A stretch of DNA of 64,000 bases from CALKWS01 sp051020515 (GCF_051020515.1 NZ_CP194857.1:4030001-4094000), one strand, 5' to 3'; positions 9,500 to 18,861 are shown, numbered from the stretch's first letter. The notes: generated by a model not told the origin, from the letters alone. Numbers and translations are program-made.

Positions 9500-10002
9500 C
9501 AGGCTTGCGCCTCCGGCTCCTCGCCGCTGCCGTCGGCGGCTGCGTCGTCGGCCTCAGCCGGCTCCTGCGCAGCGCTCGCGTCCTCGGCGGGCTTCTCAGC
9601 AGATTCCTCGGCAGCCTGAGCGGCGTCTTCCTTCGCCTTGGCCGCCTGCGCCTTGCGCAGTTCGGCGTCGGCCTCGGCGGCCTTGATCGCCTCGGCGGCG
9701 TCGGCACCGCCCTCCTTGGTCCGCAGAGTGCCCTCGGCGCCGGGCAGACCCTTGAAACTCTGCCAGTCGCCGGTCACCTTCAACAGTGCGAGCACCTGCT
9801 CGGTGGGCTGTGCGCCCACCCCCAGCCAGTACTTGGCCCGCTCGGAGTCGACGTCGATGACGGACGGCTCCTCGGTGGGGTGGTACTTGCCGATCTCTTC
9901 GATCACCCGGCCATCACGCTTGGTGCGGGAGTCGGCGACGACGATGCGGTAGTAGGGCGCCCGGATCTTGCCCAGGCGCTTCAAACGGATCTTGACGGCC
10001 AC
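9499..10002 (-). CDS. rpsP: 30S ribosomal protein S16 with long acidic C-terminal extension
   Basis: S16 is an early-assembling 30S protein. MAVKIRLKRLGKIRAPYYRI and KYHPTEEPSVIDVDSERA are diagnostic. The conserved domain ends near residue 90. The remaining 75 residues are Ala/Glu-rich and likely disordered, an extension common in Actinobacteria. The start is GTG 10002, with GAGGAG about 13 bases upstream. It heads the rpsP-KH-rimM-trmD-rplS run. The 240 bases upstream hold the terminator of the neighbouring ABC operon. Confidence 0.96.
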   Translation of the reverse strand: MAVKIRLKRLGKIRAPYYRIVVADSRTKRDGRVIEEIGKYHPTEEPSVIDVDSERAKYWLGVGAQPTEQVLALLKVTGDWQSFKGLPGAEGTLRTKEGGADAAEAIKAAEADAELRKAQAAKAKEDAAQAAEESAEKPAEDASAAQEPAEADDAAADGSGEEPEAQA

Positions 10003-10206
10003 ACGTTGGTGGTTACTCCTCGAGTGTTTGGGAGGGCTCCCGGCACACCCTGTAGGGACAAGGGCGGGCAGGTCACCCGGGACACATCACGGTGCGCGGA
10101 GAGAGGGCCGGGCACCACGATGGGTACAGCGGGCCATTGTGCCAGATCGCGGCAGCACCGGGCCACAGCCGTACGCCCGCTGTGATGGGATACACGCCAC
10201 ACCACG

Positions 10207-10233
10207 CCGCCCGGTCCGGTCGGGACCGGGCGG
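10207..10233 (-). terminator. Terminator hairpin after the ABC-2 permease gene
   Basis: A perfect 11-bp GC-rich inverted repeat with a five-base loop (10218-10222) begins nine bases beyond the permease stop. Position and stability fit transcription termination of the GntR-controlled ABC operon, although there is no strong U-tract. Confidence 0.7.
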
Positions 10234-10241
10234 GGCCGCCG

Positions 10242-11031
10242 TCAGGACCAGCGGAAGGTGCGGGCACCGACGGTGAAGAACACCACCGTATAGGCACCCA
10301 TGACTCCCAGCTGCAGCCACGGGGTGCCGGTGCCGAACCACGCCTCCGACAGCGCCTGGCTCGCCGCACCCAGCGGGGTGTAGGTAGCGATGGTCTGCAG
10401 CGTGTCGGGCATCATCGGCCCCGGGGTCCACAGCCCGGCGAAGAACAGCATGGGGAAGTACGTCAGCATCCCGATTCCGGAAGCTGTGCTGGCCTTCGGG
10501 GCGAGCCCTCCGATCACCAGCCCGATCGCGAGCATCGTCCCGGCGCCCAGCAGGAACGCTGCGGCCAGCACCAGCGGCTGGGACGGGAGGGGCACGTCGA
10601 AGGCGAGCACGCCCACAACTACCGCCAGCGCCGCGGCGATCAACAGCGTGACGATGCTGATCACCATGTGCGCGTACAGCACCCCTGCCGGGCGCATCGG
10701 GGTGGTGGCCAGCCGGCGGAAGATGCCCTGTTCCCGGTAGCCGGCCAGATAGGCCGGCAACGTGGTGAGCCCGACGGTGGCGATCGCGACGCTGACCAGG
10801 GCTGGGGTGAAGACGTGGATGACCTGCAACCCGTCCCAGGGCGGCCCGACCCCCTCCACCTCGGTGCGCATGCCTGGAATGACCAGGCTCATGCCCACAA
10901 GCAGGACGGTAGGGAAGATCAGGGCGAAGAAGACCGAGCCGAAGTCGCGGCTGAACAGCCGGGCTTCGGTGCGGGTGAGTTGGCCCAGACCGCGCGGGAC
11001 AGGTGGACGGACGGGTGGTGGTGGCAGTCAT
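10242..11031 (-). CDS. ABC-2 type transporter permease, frameshifted near the start
   Basis: This is an exporter-type membrane subunit. Six hydrophobic segments are visible, including ALVSVAIATVGLTTLPAYL and GIGMLTYFPMLFFAGLW. The motif QGIFRRLATTPMRPAGVLYAH is typical of DrrB/ABC-2 permeases. ATG 11031 overlaps the stop of the ATPase (ATGA) but leads into a wrong frame after about 13 codons. Removing one base in the region 10990-11030 joins it to GLGQLTRTEARLFSRDFGSVFFALIFP. The pair with the preceding ATPase looks like a drug or lipid exporter; the substrate is unknown. Confidence 0.85.
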
Positions 11032-11978
11032 GCGGAGACCTCCGAGTCGGCATCGACGACGGACAGTTCGCGGCCGGTGGTTGCCACGAACACGTCCTCC
11101 AGGGAACGGTTCAGGGTGCGGATCTCGTCGGGGACGATGTCGAGTTCGGCCAGGGCGAGCAGGGTGGAGGGCAGCACCGTGCGGGAGCCGCTGACCTCGA
11201 TCTCGTGACCCACGTGGCGCACCTGGTCCACGTCGGCAAGGTTGTGCAGCACCTGCTCATCGAGTGCCTCGGACAGTCGCATCCGGAAGGTCCGCTCCTC
11301 CTCCAGGTCGGCGATGAGGGCGGCCGGGGCACCCTCGGCGACGATCCGGCCACGGTCGATGATCGCCAGCCGGTCACAGAGCCGTTCGGCCTCCTCCATG
11401 AAATGGGTGACCAGCACGATCGTCACGCCGCGGGAGCGGACCTGCTCGACCAGTTTCCAGGTGTCCCGGCGGGCCTGGGGGTCCAGGCCGGTGGTCAGTT
11501 CGTCCAGGATCGCCACGTGAGGGTTGCCGATCAGGGCCAGGGCAATGGACAGACGTTGCTGCTGCCCACCTGAGAGTGCCTCGAACTTGGTGTGCCGCTT
11601 GTCGTGCAGACCCAGCAGTGTCAGCAGTTCGTCGGCATCGGCGGGATCGGCGTAGAAGGAGGCGTACAGCCGAAGTGCCTCTGCGACGGTGATCTTGGCC
11701 GGCAGCCGGGAGGATTGCAGTTGGATCCCCAGCACCTCCCGAACCGAGGCCGGGTCGCGTTGGGGGTCGCGGCCGAGGATGCGCACGGTCCCGGCGTCGG
11801 CGGTACGCAGCCCGGCGAGGCATTCCACGGTGGTGGTCTTGCCGGCGCCGTTGGGGCCCAGCACGCCGAAGATCTCTCCGGGCTGGACCTGCAGGCTGAC
11901 GTTGTCGACGGCGACGGTGTCGCCGTAGGTCTTGCGCAGGCCAGTGATCTCGATGACCGGTTGGGTGGTGATCGTCAT
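11028..11978 (-). CDS. ABC transporter ATPase (DrrA-like)
   Basis: This is a 316-residue ATP-binding subunit. Walker A is GPNGAGKTTTVE, the signature is LSGGQQQRLSIALAL and Walker B is VAILDELTTGLDPQARR, followed by the switch histidine in LVTHFMEEAERL. The C-terminal domain ends in SLEDVFVATTGREL, typical of DrrA/NodI-like exporters. ATG 11978 overlaps the stop of the upstream permease by four bases. It presumably powers the permease at 10242-11031. Confidence 0.93.
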   Translation of the reverse strand: MTITTQPVIEITGLRKTYGDTVAVDNVSLQVQPGEIFGVLGPNGAGKTTTVECLAGLRTADAGTVRILGRDPQRDPASVREVLGIQLQSSRLPAKITVAEALRLYASFYADPADADELLTLLGLHDKRHTKFEALSGGQQQRLSIALALIGNPHVAILDELTTGLDPQARRDTWKLVEQVRSRGVTIVLVTHFMEEAERLCDRLAIIDRGRIVAEGAPAALIADLEEERTFRMRLSEALDEQVLHNLADVDQVRHVGHEIEVSGSRTVLPSTLLALAELDIVPDEIRTLNRSLEDVFVATTGRELSVVDADSEVSA

Positions 11979-12694
11979 GATGACTCCACGGAGTTGATGG
12001 GAACGTTGCGGGTAACGAGATGGAAAGCGAAAGCGCCGGTAGCGATGACGATGAGGGCGAAGGCCACCGCCCATCCGGCCCCGGTGGGCAGACCGAGCCA
12101 CGCCTGGATCGGCGCATCGCTCGCGGTCAGCGCGATCACCACGAGCACGGGGCCGACGGTGGGGATGAGCAGCACGGTGCCCAGCAGCGCGCTGGTGCGG
12201 TAGTAGGCCATCGCCACCAGCAGGCCGCAGATGATCGCCGTGGTGGACAGCAACCACTGACCCACGAACATCCCCCAGGTGGCGCCCGAACCGAGCATCG
12301 GCCCGTCATCGAGCAGCATCGCCGCGTCGGGGAATACCAGCGACTCCAGGACGGCGAGCAGGTACAACGCTGCGCCGTAGAGCACCCCCATGATGAGCGC
12401 GGTGAGCACGTTCGCCCGGATGAAGGCCCTCCTGGTCATCCCGGACAGCACGTGCACCGGCAGGTAGGCCAGCACGAAGATGAGCGCGAGGGAGAAGGCG
12501 AACCAGGTGGAGGCGTGGGTGCCGTACGGCGCAACCAGCACCCGGGTCGGGATGATCCCGCTCATCAGGATGTGCGCGGCGATGAGCAGCAGTACCAGGG
12601 CCCCCCAGAGCCACACGGCCACACGCAGGTGCGCCCCGATCAGGGTCCTGGTGGCCACGATCCAATTCGGTCGGACACGGGTGGTGGTGGTCAT
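11975..12694 (-). CDS. ABC transporter membrane subunit, GntR-controlled operon
   Basis: This is a 239-residue protein with six predicted membrane segments, for example LWGALVLLLIAAHILMSG and LSTTAIICGLLVAMAYY. It has no recognised substrate motif. Four-base overlaps at both ends (ATGA) tie it to the upstream YtrB-like ATPase and the downstream DrrA-like ATPase. By position it is the membrane partner of the ATPase at 12691-13569. The function is inferred from context. Confidence 0.82.
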   Translation of the reverse strand: MTTTTRVRPNWIVATRTLIGAHLRVAVWLWGALVLLLIAAHILMSGIIPTRVLVAPYGTHASTWFAFSLALIFVLAYLPVHVLSGMTRRAFIRANVLTALIMGVLYGAALYLLAVLESLVFPDAAMLLDDGPMLGSGATWGMFVGQWLLSTTAIICGLLVAMAYYRTSALLGTVLLIPTVGPVLVVIALTASDAPIQAWLGLPTGAGWAVAFALIVIATGAFAFHLVTRNVPINSVESS

Positions 12695-13569
12695 CGGTTC
12701 TCCCCGGAGGTGAGATGGACGAACAGGTCCTGCAGCGGGACCGGGCCGATCTCGACACCGGAGTCCTTGGCCCGCCGGCGAAGGTCGGGATCGAGTTCGC
12801 CGAACACAGTCGTCTGCTGGGTCGGGCCCAGCGTCTGGGTGGACAGCACCTGTAGCCCGGCGGTCAGGTCGGTGATGGCCTCGGCGGCGCCGGTGAGGCT
12901 GGCTCCGCGAGCCCGCAGGTCCTCGGCGTCGGCATTGAGTAGCACGCGCCCGGAGTGCAGGATCGTGACGCCGGCGAATAGTTGCTCGATCTCGCTGATC
13001 AGGTGGCTGGAGAGCACGATCGTGCGGGGGTTCTCGACGTAGTCGGCCAGGAGCAGGTCGTAGAACCGGTACCGGGACGGGGCGTCCATACCCAGGTGCA
13101 CCTCGTCGAACAGGGTCACCGGTGACCGGCTGGCCAGACCCAGCACCACCCCGAGGGCCGATCGCTGGCCCCGGGAGAGCTTGTCCGGGCGCTTCTTGGG
13201 CGAGAGTTCGAAGGCCTCCAGCAACTCCCCGGCGTAGTCGGCGTCCCAGTACCTGCGCACGTCGGCGAAGTAGTCCAGGTTGGTGCGCACCTTCTCGTCG
13301 GTGAGCACATCGCCGCTCTCGCGGATCATGCAGATGTCGCCCATGATCCGTTCGTTCTCGAACGGATCCTCGCCGCCCACCAACACGGCACCGGTGGTGG
13401 GCCGGCGCAGTGCCGCGATCGTCGACAGCAGCGTGGTCTTGCCGGAGCCGTTGCGTCCGAGCAGTCCGTGGATCGCACCCGCGTCGAACTGCACACTGAC
13501 GTCCTGTAGGGCCTGGGTGTCCTTGAACCGGACACCAAGTTGCTCGGTGCTGATGCTCAGCCCGCTCAC
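12691..13569 (-). CDS. ABC transporter ATPase (YtrB-like)
   Basis: This is a 292-residue ATP-binding protein. Walker A is GRNGSGKTTLLS, the signature is atypical (LSRGQRSALGVVLGL instead of LSGGQ), Walker B is VTLFDEVHLGMDAPSR, and the switch region is VLSSHLISEIEQL. ATPases with this degenerate signature commonly accompany YtrA-subfamily GntR repressors and act in antibiotic or cell-envelope stress transporters. The start overlaps the gntR stop by four bases. Confidence 0.9.
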   Translation of the reverse strand: MSGLSISTEQLGVRFKDTQALQDVSVQFDAGAIHGLLGRNGSGKTTLLSTIAALRRPTTGAVLVGGEDPFENERIMGDICMIRESGDVLTDEKVRTNLDYFADVRRYWDADYAGELLEAFELSPKKRPDKLSRGQRSALGVVLGLASRSPVTLFDEVHLGMDAPSRYRFYDLLLADYVENPRTIVLSSHLISEIEQLFAGVTILHSGRVLLNADAEDLRARGASLTGAAEAITDLTAGLQVLSTQTLGPTQQTTVFGELDPDLRRRAKDSGVEIGPVPLQDLFVHLTSGENR

Positions 13570-13925
13570 TGCCGGCCTCCCTTCCGGATGTAGGCGAGGA
13601 GGTCGGCGGTGTCGATGCCCAGCATCCGCGCCTCCCGCAGAACCGGGTCCATCCAGTCGGTGAAGAACGCTTCGCGGCGCTGGGCCCGCAACCTCTGCGG
13701 AGCCCCCTCGGCGACGAACATGCCCACTCCTCGTTGCTTGTAGAGAATCCCTTCGGCCACCAGTTCGGTGAAGGCTTTTGCGGCGGTGGCCGGGTTGATC
13801 CGGTAGGTGGTGGCGTACTGCGTGGTCGACATGACCTGGTCGCCGGCGGCCAGCCGGCCGCCGATGATGTCGGCGCGAATCTGATCGGCGATCTGCACGT
13901 AGATCGGCTCAGGACCGTCGAACAT
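13566..13925 (-). CDS. GntR-family transcriptional regulator (YtrA subfamily)
   Basis: This is a 119-residue repressor with an N-terminal winged helix (IYVQIADQIRADIIGGRLAAGDQVMSTTQYATTY, shortened here to its key parts: residues 6-40) and INPATAAKAFTELVAEGILYKQRG as the recognition part. The short C-terminus without a ligand domain is characteristic of YtrA proteins. ATG 13925 has a strong GGGAGGTGG ribosome site. It is the first gene of a five-gene operon and probably autoregulates through the palindrome at 13938-13959. Confidence 0.9.
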   Translation of the reverse strand: MFDGPEPIYVQIADQIRADIIGGRLAAGDQVMSTTQYATTYRINPATAAKAFTELVAEGILYKQRGVGMFVAEGAPQRLRAQRREAFFTDWMDPVLREARMLGIDTADLLAYIRKGGRQ

Positions 13926-13937
13926 GCCACCTCCCTA

Positions 13938-13981
13938 GTTCATTACTGCACTAATGAACCATAGGACCGAAGACCTGTCAA
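13938..13981 (-). promoter_or_regulatory. Promoter and GntR operator of the ABC operon
   Basis: A perfect inverted repeat, GTTCATTA (13938-13945) and TAATGAAC (13952-13959) with a six-base centre, lies just upstream of gntR. On the minus strand TTGACA (13976-13981) is an ideal -35 box. Seventeen bases on, TTCATT (13953-13958) is a weak -10 lying inside one palindrome arm, so repressor binding would block the promoter. From here to 14230 I see no gene. Confidence 0.75.
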
Positions 13982-14230
13982 TCCATCCATGGGCCTCGTC
14001 CCGCTGACACCAGGGCGCGGCGGCGCACCGGCGAGGCGATGTCGGGCCGAAGGGGCGCATCGGGAGCGCAGTTGCGCCCAACGGGGCACGAGGGGCGCAG
14101 CGACAGGGCAGTGCCGGGGTCAATCGGCGGGCGACGCCGCACCGGCGCAGGCCCTCAGGCCGCTGGAAGGCTCAGTGCGTCGCCGACATGAGCGCACAGG
14201 GAGCCGGCCCCTGCTCGGCCGAGGAGTTCA

Positions 14231-15676
14231 CTACTCGAACATGTTGTTGATCTGGTCGTTCAGTTCCGCCATCGCCTGCACGTCCCGGGTGCCCAGGTAG
14301 ATCGAGTCCATCACCGGTGTCACCAGCGAGGTGATCGCGGCGCCGTGGTCGGTCACCGGGAACAGCACCGTGTAGTTGTTGTCCACCAGGTCGGTGAAGG
14401 GGGTCACATCGATCCCCTCGGCTGCGAACTCCTCCACCGCTGCCTCGGTGCCCGCAGGCCGGGCCGGGAAGATCACCGCCTGCTCCCCTACCGTGATCTG
14501 GCACTCATCGGATCCCAGGTAGGCCACCAACCGGGCCGCCTCCTCGGGGTGCTCGGTCTGGGCGTTGATGTTGTCGGCCAAGCCGTTGTACATCGAGACC
14601 GGGTGGCCCACCGGTCCGCTGGGGACGGGAGCGATGCCCATCTCCACCCCGTCCAGGGCCGCGAAACTGCGGATCATCCAGGACCCGTTGGCCGAGATCG
14701 CCGCCTGCCCGGAGGCGAACTGCTGCACCGGGTTGGGGTCGGTTCCGCCGATCTCGAAGGGTGGCATGAACCCCTTGTCCACGAGCGAGAAGAGCCATTC
14801 GATGGAGTCGAGGAACCGCGGATCGTCGTAGTTGTACTCATCCCCCCACACCTGCGCGTTGGTGTACTCCCACCCGGTGGCGCCGGCCAGCCAGGACCAC
14901 TGGGTCTGCCCGTCGAAGCCGCCGGACCCGTTGGAGGCGATGCCGTAGGTGACCACGTTGCCCGGGTCGAAACCGTCCTCGTCGCCGCGCACCCCGTTGG
15001 CGTCCACCGACAGTCGCGCGAGGATCTCCTCGAAGGTGCCGCCGTCGTCGGGGTTCCAGTCCAGGCCCTCCAGGTCCTCCGGTTCCAGCCCGGCATCGGC
15101 CAGCAGGGCCTGGTTGTAGAACAACGCGATGGTGTCGAAGTCCTTGGGGATCCCGTACCAGCCGCCATCGGGTCCCACCCACAACTCCGAGAGCCCCTCC
15201 TGGAACTCATCCGGCTCGATCTGGGAGGTGGCCTCCAACTCGTTCAGATCCAGCAACACCTCACGGGTGACGTACTCGGGGTATCGGGTCAGGTGGCCGG
15301 TGAGCACGTCCGGGCCCGCGCCGGCTACGAATCCCGCGGTGACCTTCTGCCAGTAGTCGTCCCACCCGTACTGGCTCACCCGCACGTTGATGTCGGGGTT
15401 GGCATCCTCGAAGGCCTGCACGCACTGCTGGTAGGCCGGCAACTGGTTGGCGTCCCACAACCAGTAGTCCAGGTGCACCTCACCGTCCAGTTCGGGCGCC
15501 GCGCACCCGGCCAGCACCAGGCCGGCACCGGCGAGCGCCGCAATCGAGGAGACCCGCAGCCGACGGCGCCGCCCCCCGGCGGTGGAGCGTGTGGTCGGCC
15601 CGGTCTCACCCCGGTAGGAACGACTGCGGGTGGCACCGTGCGTCACTCGGCCGGTCCGGGTGGTGGGGTTCATCAT
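14231..15676 (-). CDS. Sugar ABC transporter substrate-binding lipoprotein (CUT1 family)
   Basis: This is an extracellular solute-binding protein, about 480 residues long. After an Arg-rich N-terminus it has a lipoprotein signal ending in the lipobox LVLAGC. The mature part starts VHLDYWLWDANQLPAY and contains AGFVAGAGPDVLTGH, WYGIPKDFDTIALFYNQALL and GQAAISANGSWM, as in maltose/oligosaccharide-binding family 1 proteins. ATG 15676 is chosen because AGGAG precedes it; a GTG at 15688 also overlaps the permease stop. The substrate is unknown. It is the last gene of a permease-permease-binding protein operon, without a local ATPase. Confidence 0.9.
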   Translation of the reverse strand: MMNPTTRTGRVTHGATRSRSYRGETGPTTRSTAGGRRRRLRVSSIAALAGAGLVLAGCAAPELDGEVHLDYWLWDANQLPAYQQCVQAFEDANPDINVRVSQYGWDDYWQKVTAGFVAGAGPDVLTGHLTRYPEYVTREVLLDLNELEATSQIEPDEFQEGLSELWVGPDGGWYGIPKDFDTIALFYNQALLADAGLEPEDLEGLDWNPDDGGTFEEILARLSVDANGVRGDEDGFDPGNVVTYGIASNGSGGFDGQTQWSWLAGATGWEYTNAQVWGDEYNYDDPRFLDSIEWLFSLVDKGFMPPFEIGGTDPNPVQQFASGQAAISANGSWMIRSFAALDGVEMGIAPVPSGPVGHPVSMYNGLADNINAQTEHPEEAARLVAYLGSDECQITVGEQAVIFPARPAGTEAAVEEFAAEGIDVTPFTDLVDNNYTVLFPVTDHGAAITSLVTPVMDSIYLGTRDVQAMAELNDQINNMFE

Positions 15677-15684
15677 GGCGCTCC

Positions 15685-16632
15685 TCACTTGATCCCGGTG
15701 AAACCGATGGAGTTGACGATGCGCTTGGCGAAGAGCATGAACAGCACCAGCATGGGCAGGGCCGCCACCAGGGTCGCCGCCATCAGGCCGGACCAGTCCG
15801 GTCCGGTCTGGGGGGTCTGTGCGTTGAACGTGGCCAGGGCCACGGTCAGCACCCGGGACTCGTCGGTGTAGGAGACCATCAGCGGCCAGAAGTAGTCGTT
15901 CCAGGCGGTGATGTAGGTCAGGATCGAGACTGTGGCGATCGGTGCCACGGTCATCGGGATGATCAGGGTGAAGAACACCCGGACCTTCGAGGCACCATCG
16001 ATGAAGGCCGCCTCCTCCACCTCGATGGCCACGTTCATGAAGAACTGGCGCAGGAAGAAGATCACGAACGGGGTCATGAACAGCCCGGGCAGCATGATGC
16101 CCAGCAGCGTGTCGATGAGACCCAGATCACGGATCAGGAGGAAGTTGGGCAGCAGGGTGAAGATCAGCGGCACCATGAGGGAGAGCAGGAACAGACCGAA
16201 GACGAAGTCCCGTCCCGGCCAGCGCAACCGGGAGAAGGCGTAGGCGGCCATCGCGGAGAAGAACACCTGGCACACCGTGACCGCGGTGGCCACGATCACC
16301 GAGTTGCGCAGGTACAGCCAGAAGTCCATGTGCGCCCCGGATCCGCCGTCGGCGATCGCCTCCTCCACCGACTGCATCCCGAACACCCGAGCGAACCCGC
16401 TCCAGGTGAACTCCACCGGCAGCAGCGAGGCGGCATTGGCGTACAGCGCGCTGTTGGAGGAGAGCGCGGTGCGCAGGATCCAGTAGAACGGGAACAGGGT
16501 GATGATCAACAGGAGCACCATCACCACCCAGGCAAGGATGCGCCCGAGGCCGGACCTGCGGTGGGGACGGGACGTTTGCGCCTGCCTCATCGGGGCGTCC
16601 GGTTCCACCGCGGCCACCTTCTCCTGAGTCAT
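15685..16632 (-). CDS. Carbohydrate ABC transporter permease (MalG-like)
   Basis: This is a 315-residue inner permease with six membrane segments, starting with ILAWVVMVLLLIITLFPFYWIL. The EAA loop that docks the ATPase is VEEAAFIDGASKVRVFFTLIIPM, at about residues 208-230 (quoted in part: EEAAFIDGASKVRVFF). The C-terminus has the family ending KRIVNSIGFTGIK. It works with the second permease and the binding protein. A shared ATPase such as MsiK, typical of actinobacteria, must be encoded elsewhere. Confidence 0.93.
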   Translation of the reverse strand: MTQEKVAAVEPDAPMRQAQTSRPHRRSGLGRILAWVVMVLLLIITLFPFYWILRTALSSNSALYANAASLLPVEFTWSGFARVFGMQSVEEAIADGGSGAHMDFWLYLRNSVIVATAVTVCQVFFSAMAAYAFSRLRWPGRDFVFGLFLLSLMVPLIFTLLPNFLLIRDLGLIDTLLGIMLPGLFMTPFVIFFLRQFFMNVAIEVEEAAFIDGASKVRVFFTLIIPMTVAPIATVSILTYITAWNDYFWPLMVSYTDESRVLTVALATFNAQTPQTGPDWSGLMAATLVAALPMLVLFMLFAKRIVNSIGFTGIK

Positions 16633-16650
16633 GTCCTCACCCCGCTCTCT

Positions 16651-17560
16651 CTAGTTCAGATCCGATTGGCCGGCCCGCGTGACGCGGTACTGCAGGAAGG
16701 TGACCACCATCAGGATCACCAGCAACGCAACGCTCAGCGCGGAGGCGTAGCCGAAGTCGAACTGGCCGAAAGCCATGTCGTAGATGTAGTACTGCAGCAC
16801 CCTGCTCGCATCGACCGGGCCTCCGGCAGTGGTCACCGAGACGGTGTCGAACACCTGGAACGAGCCGATCACGGTGATGATCAGCACCAGTCCCAGGATC
16901 GGCCGCAGCAACGGCATCGTGATGGAGAAGAAGGACCGCACCTCCCCCGCGCCGTCCACCCGGGCGGCCTCGTACAGGTTCTGCGGGATGGTCTGGAGGC
17001 CGGCGAAAGATCAGCAGCGCGGTGTAGCCCATGTGCCGCCAGATGTTGACTGCGGCGATGGTCGGAATTACCCAGGTCTCGGAGTTGAAGAATGCCACCG
17101 GGTCGAACCCGATCGCGGTCAGGATCCGGTTACCGATGCCGAGTTGGAAGTCCAGGATCCACAGGAACACCAGCGCCGCCACCACGTTGGAGACCAGGAA
17201 CGGGGTCAGCACCAGCGAACGCAGCAGGGTGGACTGGGTGAGCCGCTGCATCAGGACCGCGATCAGCAGGGCCAGCACCGTCTGGAACCCGATGTTGAGG
17301 ATCACATAGTAGATGGTGACCCGCACGGCGTTCCAGAACACCGGGTCGGCGAACATCCGGGTGAAGTTGTCCAGCCCGATGAACTCCGCCGGGGACAGCA
17401 GGTCCCAGGAGGTCATCGACAACCACAGGCCGCGAAGCAGCGGCCAGAAGTAGAAGGTCAACAACCCGACCGTCGCGGGGAAGATGAACACCAGCGCCAG
17501 TCGCAGGTCCGATCTCGGCTTGTTGCGGACTGGCCGAGTCTCGGTGTGCACGACCACCAC
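16651..17560 (-). CDS. Carbohydrate ABC transporter permease (MalF-like), frameshifted
   Basis: This is the first permease of the sugar importer. The N-terminal half (LALVFIFPATVGLLTFYFWP to IWRHMGYTALLIF) and the C-terminal half (VDGAGEVRSFFSITMPLLRP onward) are in different frames. At 17006-17008 a TTT run should be TT; this restores LLIFAGLQTIPQNLYEAARV, the EAA loop. Six membrane segments are expected. The start is GTG 17560 or 17557 behind AAGGAG. It leads the operon. Confidence 0.9.
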
Positions 17561-17579
17561 ACGACTCCTTCGGCGTTGC

Positions 17580-17594
17580 TGAACTGCTGGTTCA
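17580..17594. repeat. Small inverted repeat upstream of the sugar ABC operon
   Basis: TGAAC and GTTCA are separated by five bases, 20 bases upstream of the first permease gene. It could be a regulator half-site pair, but five-base arms are weak and no local LacI-type regulator gene was found. Confidence 0.25.
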
Positions 17595-17686
17595 CCGATT
17601 CAAGCAGGTCACGGGGAGCGCGACAAGCGCGACACCCCGGCCAATGGAGGGACAAGACCTCGGATGTCTGCGCGGAATCGGGCCGG

Positions 17687-18772
17687 TCAGCCCACCACCC
17701 GCCCTCGCCGGATCACCGCTGTGGGATGGGCCAACACCCCGATGTCTGCGCGTGGATCCGCCGGATAGACAACCAGATCGGCCGGTGCCCCCTCGGCGAT
17801 GCCGGGGCGGCCAAGGTAGGCACGTGCCGCCCAGCTCGCAGCGGCCAGCACGTCGACGGCCGGCACGCCGGCCCGGGCCATCTCCGCGCACTCCTGCGCG
17901 ATCAACCCGTGCGCCAGGGTGCCACCGGCATCGGTGCCGACCAGCAGCGGGACCCCCGCCTCATACAGGTCGCGTACGTGCTGGTACCTGCGGGCGTGCA
18001 TCGCCCGCATCCGCTGGGCGAAGGCGGGGAACTTGGCCGCACCCTGATCGGCGATCTTGTCGAAGGTCCCCACCTGAAGCAGCGTGGGCACCACCGGGAT
18101 CCGCCGCTGCGCGGCACTGGCGATCTGGCTCGCGCTCATCCCGGTGCCGTGCTCGATGCAGTCGACCCCGGCGGCCAGGATCGGGTCGATCGTCTCAGTC
18201 GCGAAGGTGTGCACGGTGACACGGGCACCTTCTGCGTGCGCCGACTCCACGCCGCGCGCCAGCTGCTCATCGGGCCACAACGGTTCCAGGTCCGCGGCCG
18301 ATCCCCTGGCCCGGTCGATCCAGTCCCCCACGACCTTGACCCAGCCGTCCCCGGCACGGGCCTGCACGGCCATCGCACCGGGCAACTCGTCCACGGACTC
18401 CAGTTCGATGGCGAAGTAGCGCAGGTACCGCTTCGGACGGGCCAGGTGTCGGCCGGCGCGGATGATCTCGGGAACATCGTCGCGGTCCGCGAGCCACCGG
18501 GTGTCCACCGGCGATCCGGCATCGCGGACGAGCAGCGTGCCCGCGGCCAGATCCGCGCGCGCTTGCGCCAGGGCGGTCGACTCCTCCACCTCGCCCAGCG
18601 GGCCGAGACCGACGTGGCAGTGCACGTCCACCAGGCCGGGCACCGCCCAACCCTCGATGATCCGGTCGGCGGAGCCGGCGTCGTCGAGCCGCAGCACGCC
18701 GTCGGCAATGCCGACCTGCCCTACCGACCGCGCGCCGTCCAGGATCACCTCACCCCGGACGATCACGTCCAT
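17687..18772 (-). CDS. Amidohydrolase family protein
   Basis: This is a 361-residue metal-dependent hydrolase of the imidazolonepropionase/prolidase-like amidohydrolase group. Metal-site motifs are VDVHCHVG (about residue 50), VHTFA, CIEHGTGMS and VGTDAGG. The protein ends with the usual composite beta domain (ADLVVYPADPRADIGVL). The substrate is unknown. It lies directly downstream of ffh, as does Rv2915c in M. tuberculosis, so it belongs to the conserved backbone. The start is ATG 18772. Confidence 0.88.
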   Translation of the reverse strand: MDVIVRGEVILDGARSVGQVGIADGVLRLDDAGSADRIIEGWAVPGLVDVHCHVGLGPLGEVEESTALAQARADLAAGTLLVRDAGSPVDTRWLADRDDVPEIIRAGRHLARPKRYLRYFAIELESVDELPGAMAVQARAGDGWVKVVGDWIDRARGSAADLEPLWPDEQLARGVESAHAEGARVTVHTFATETIDPILAAGVDCIEHGTGMSASQIASAAQRRIPVVPTLLQVGTFDKIADQGAAKFPAFAQRMRAMHARRYQHVRDLYEAGVPLLVGTDAGGTLAHGLIAQECAEMARAGVPAVDVLAAASWAARAYLGRPGIAEGAPADLVVYPADPRADIGVLAHPTAVIRRGRVVG

Positions 18773-18861
18773 CTAGCCGCTCCGCACCCGGTCCGCACCG
18801 AACCCGGCCGGTGCAGGTGCCGAAGGGCAGGACCGGTCCGCTCCGGCGTACGGCACAGCCA

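Noticed and set aside
8485..10185. A 566-codon plus-strand frame
   Set aside because: It is antisense to rimM, khpA and rpsP, all certain genes.
11975..13930. A 651-codon minus frame running through gntR, the ATPase and the permease
   Set aside because: Only its last part, from ATG 12694, is a real gene (the membrane subunit); the rest is an out-of-frame reading of gntR and the YtrB-like ATPase.
14231..17560. A complete sugar importer with its own ATPase
   Set aside because: No ATP-binding gene lies next to these genes; the ATPases at 11-13.6 kb are exporter types under a different regulator.
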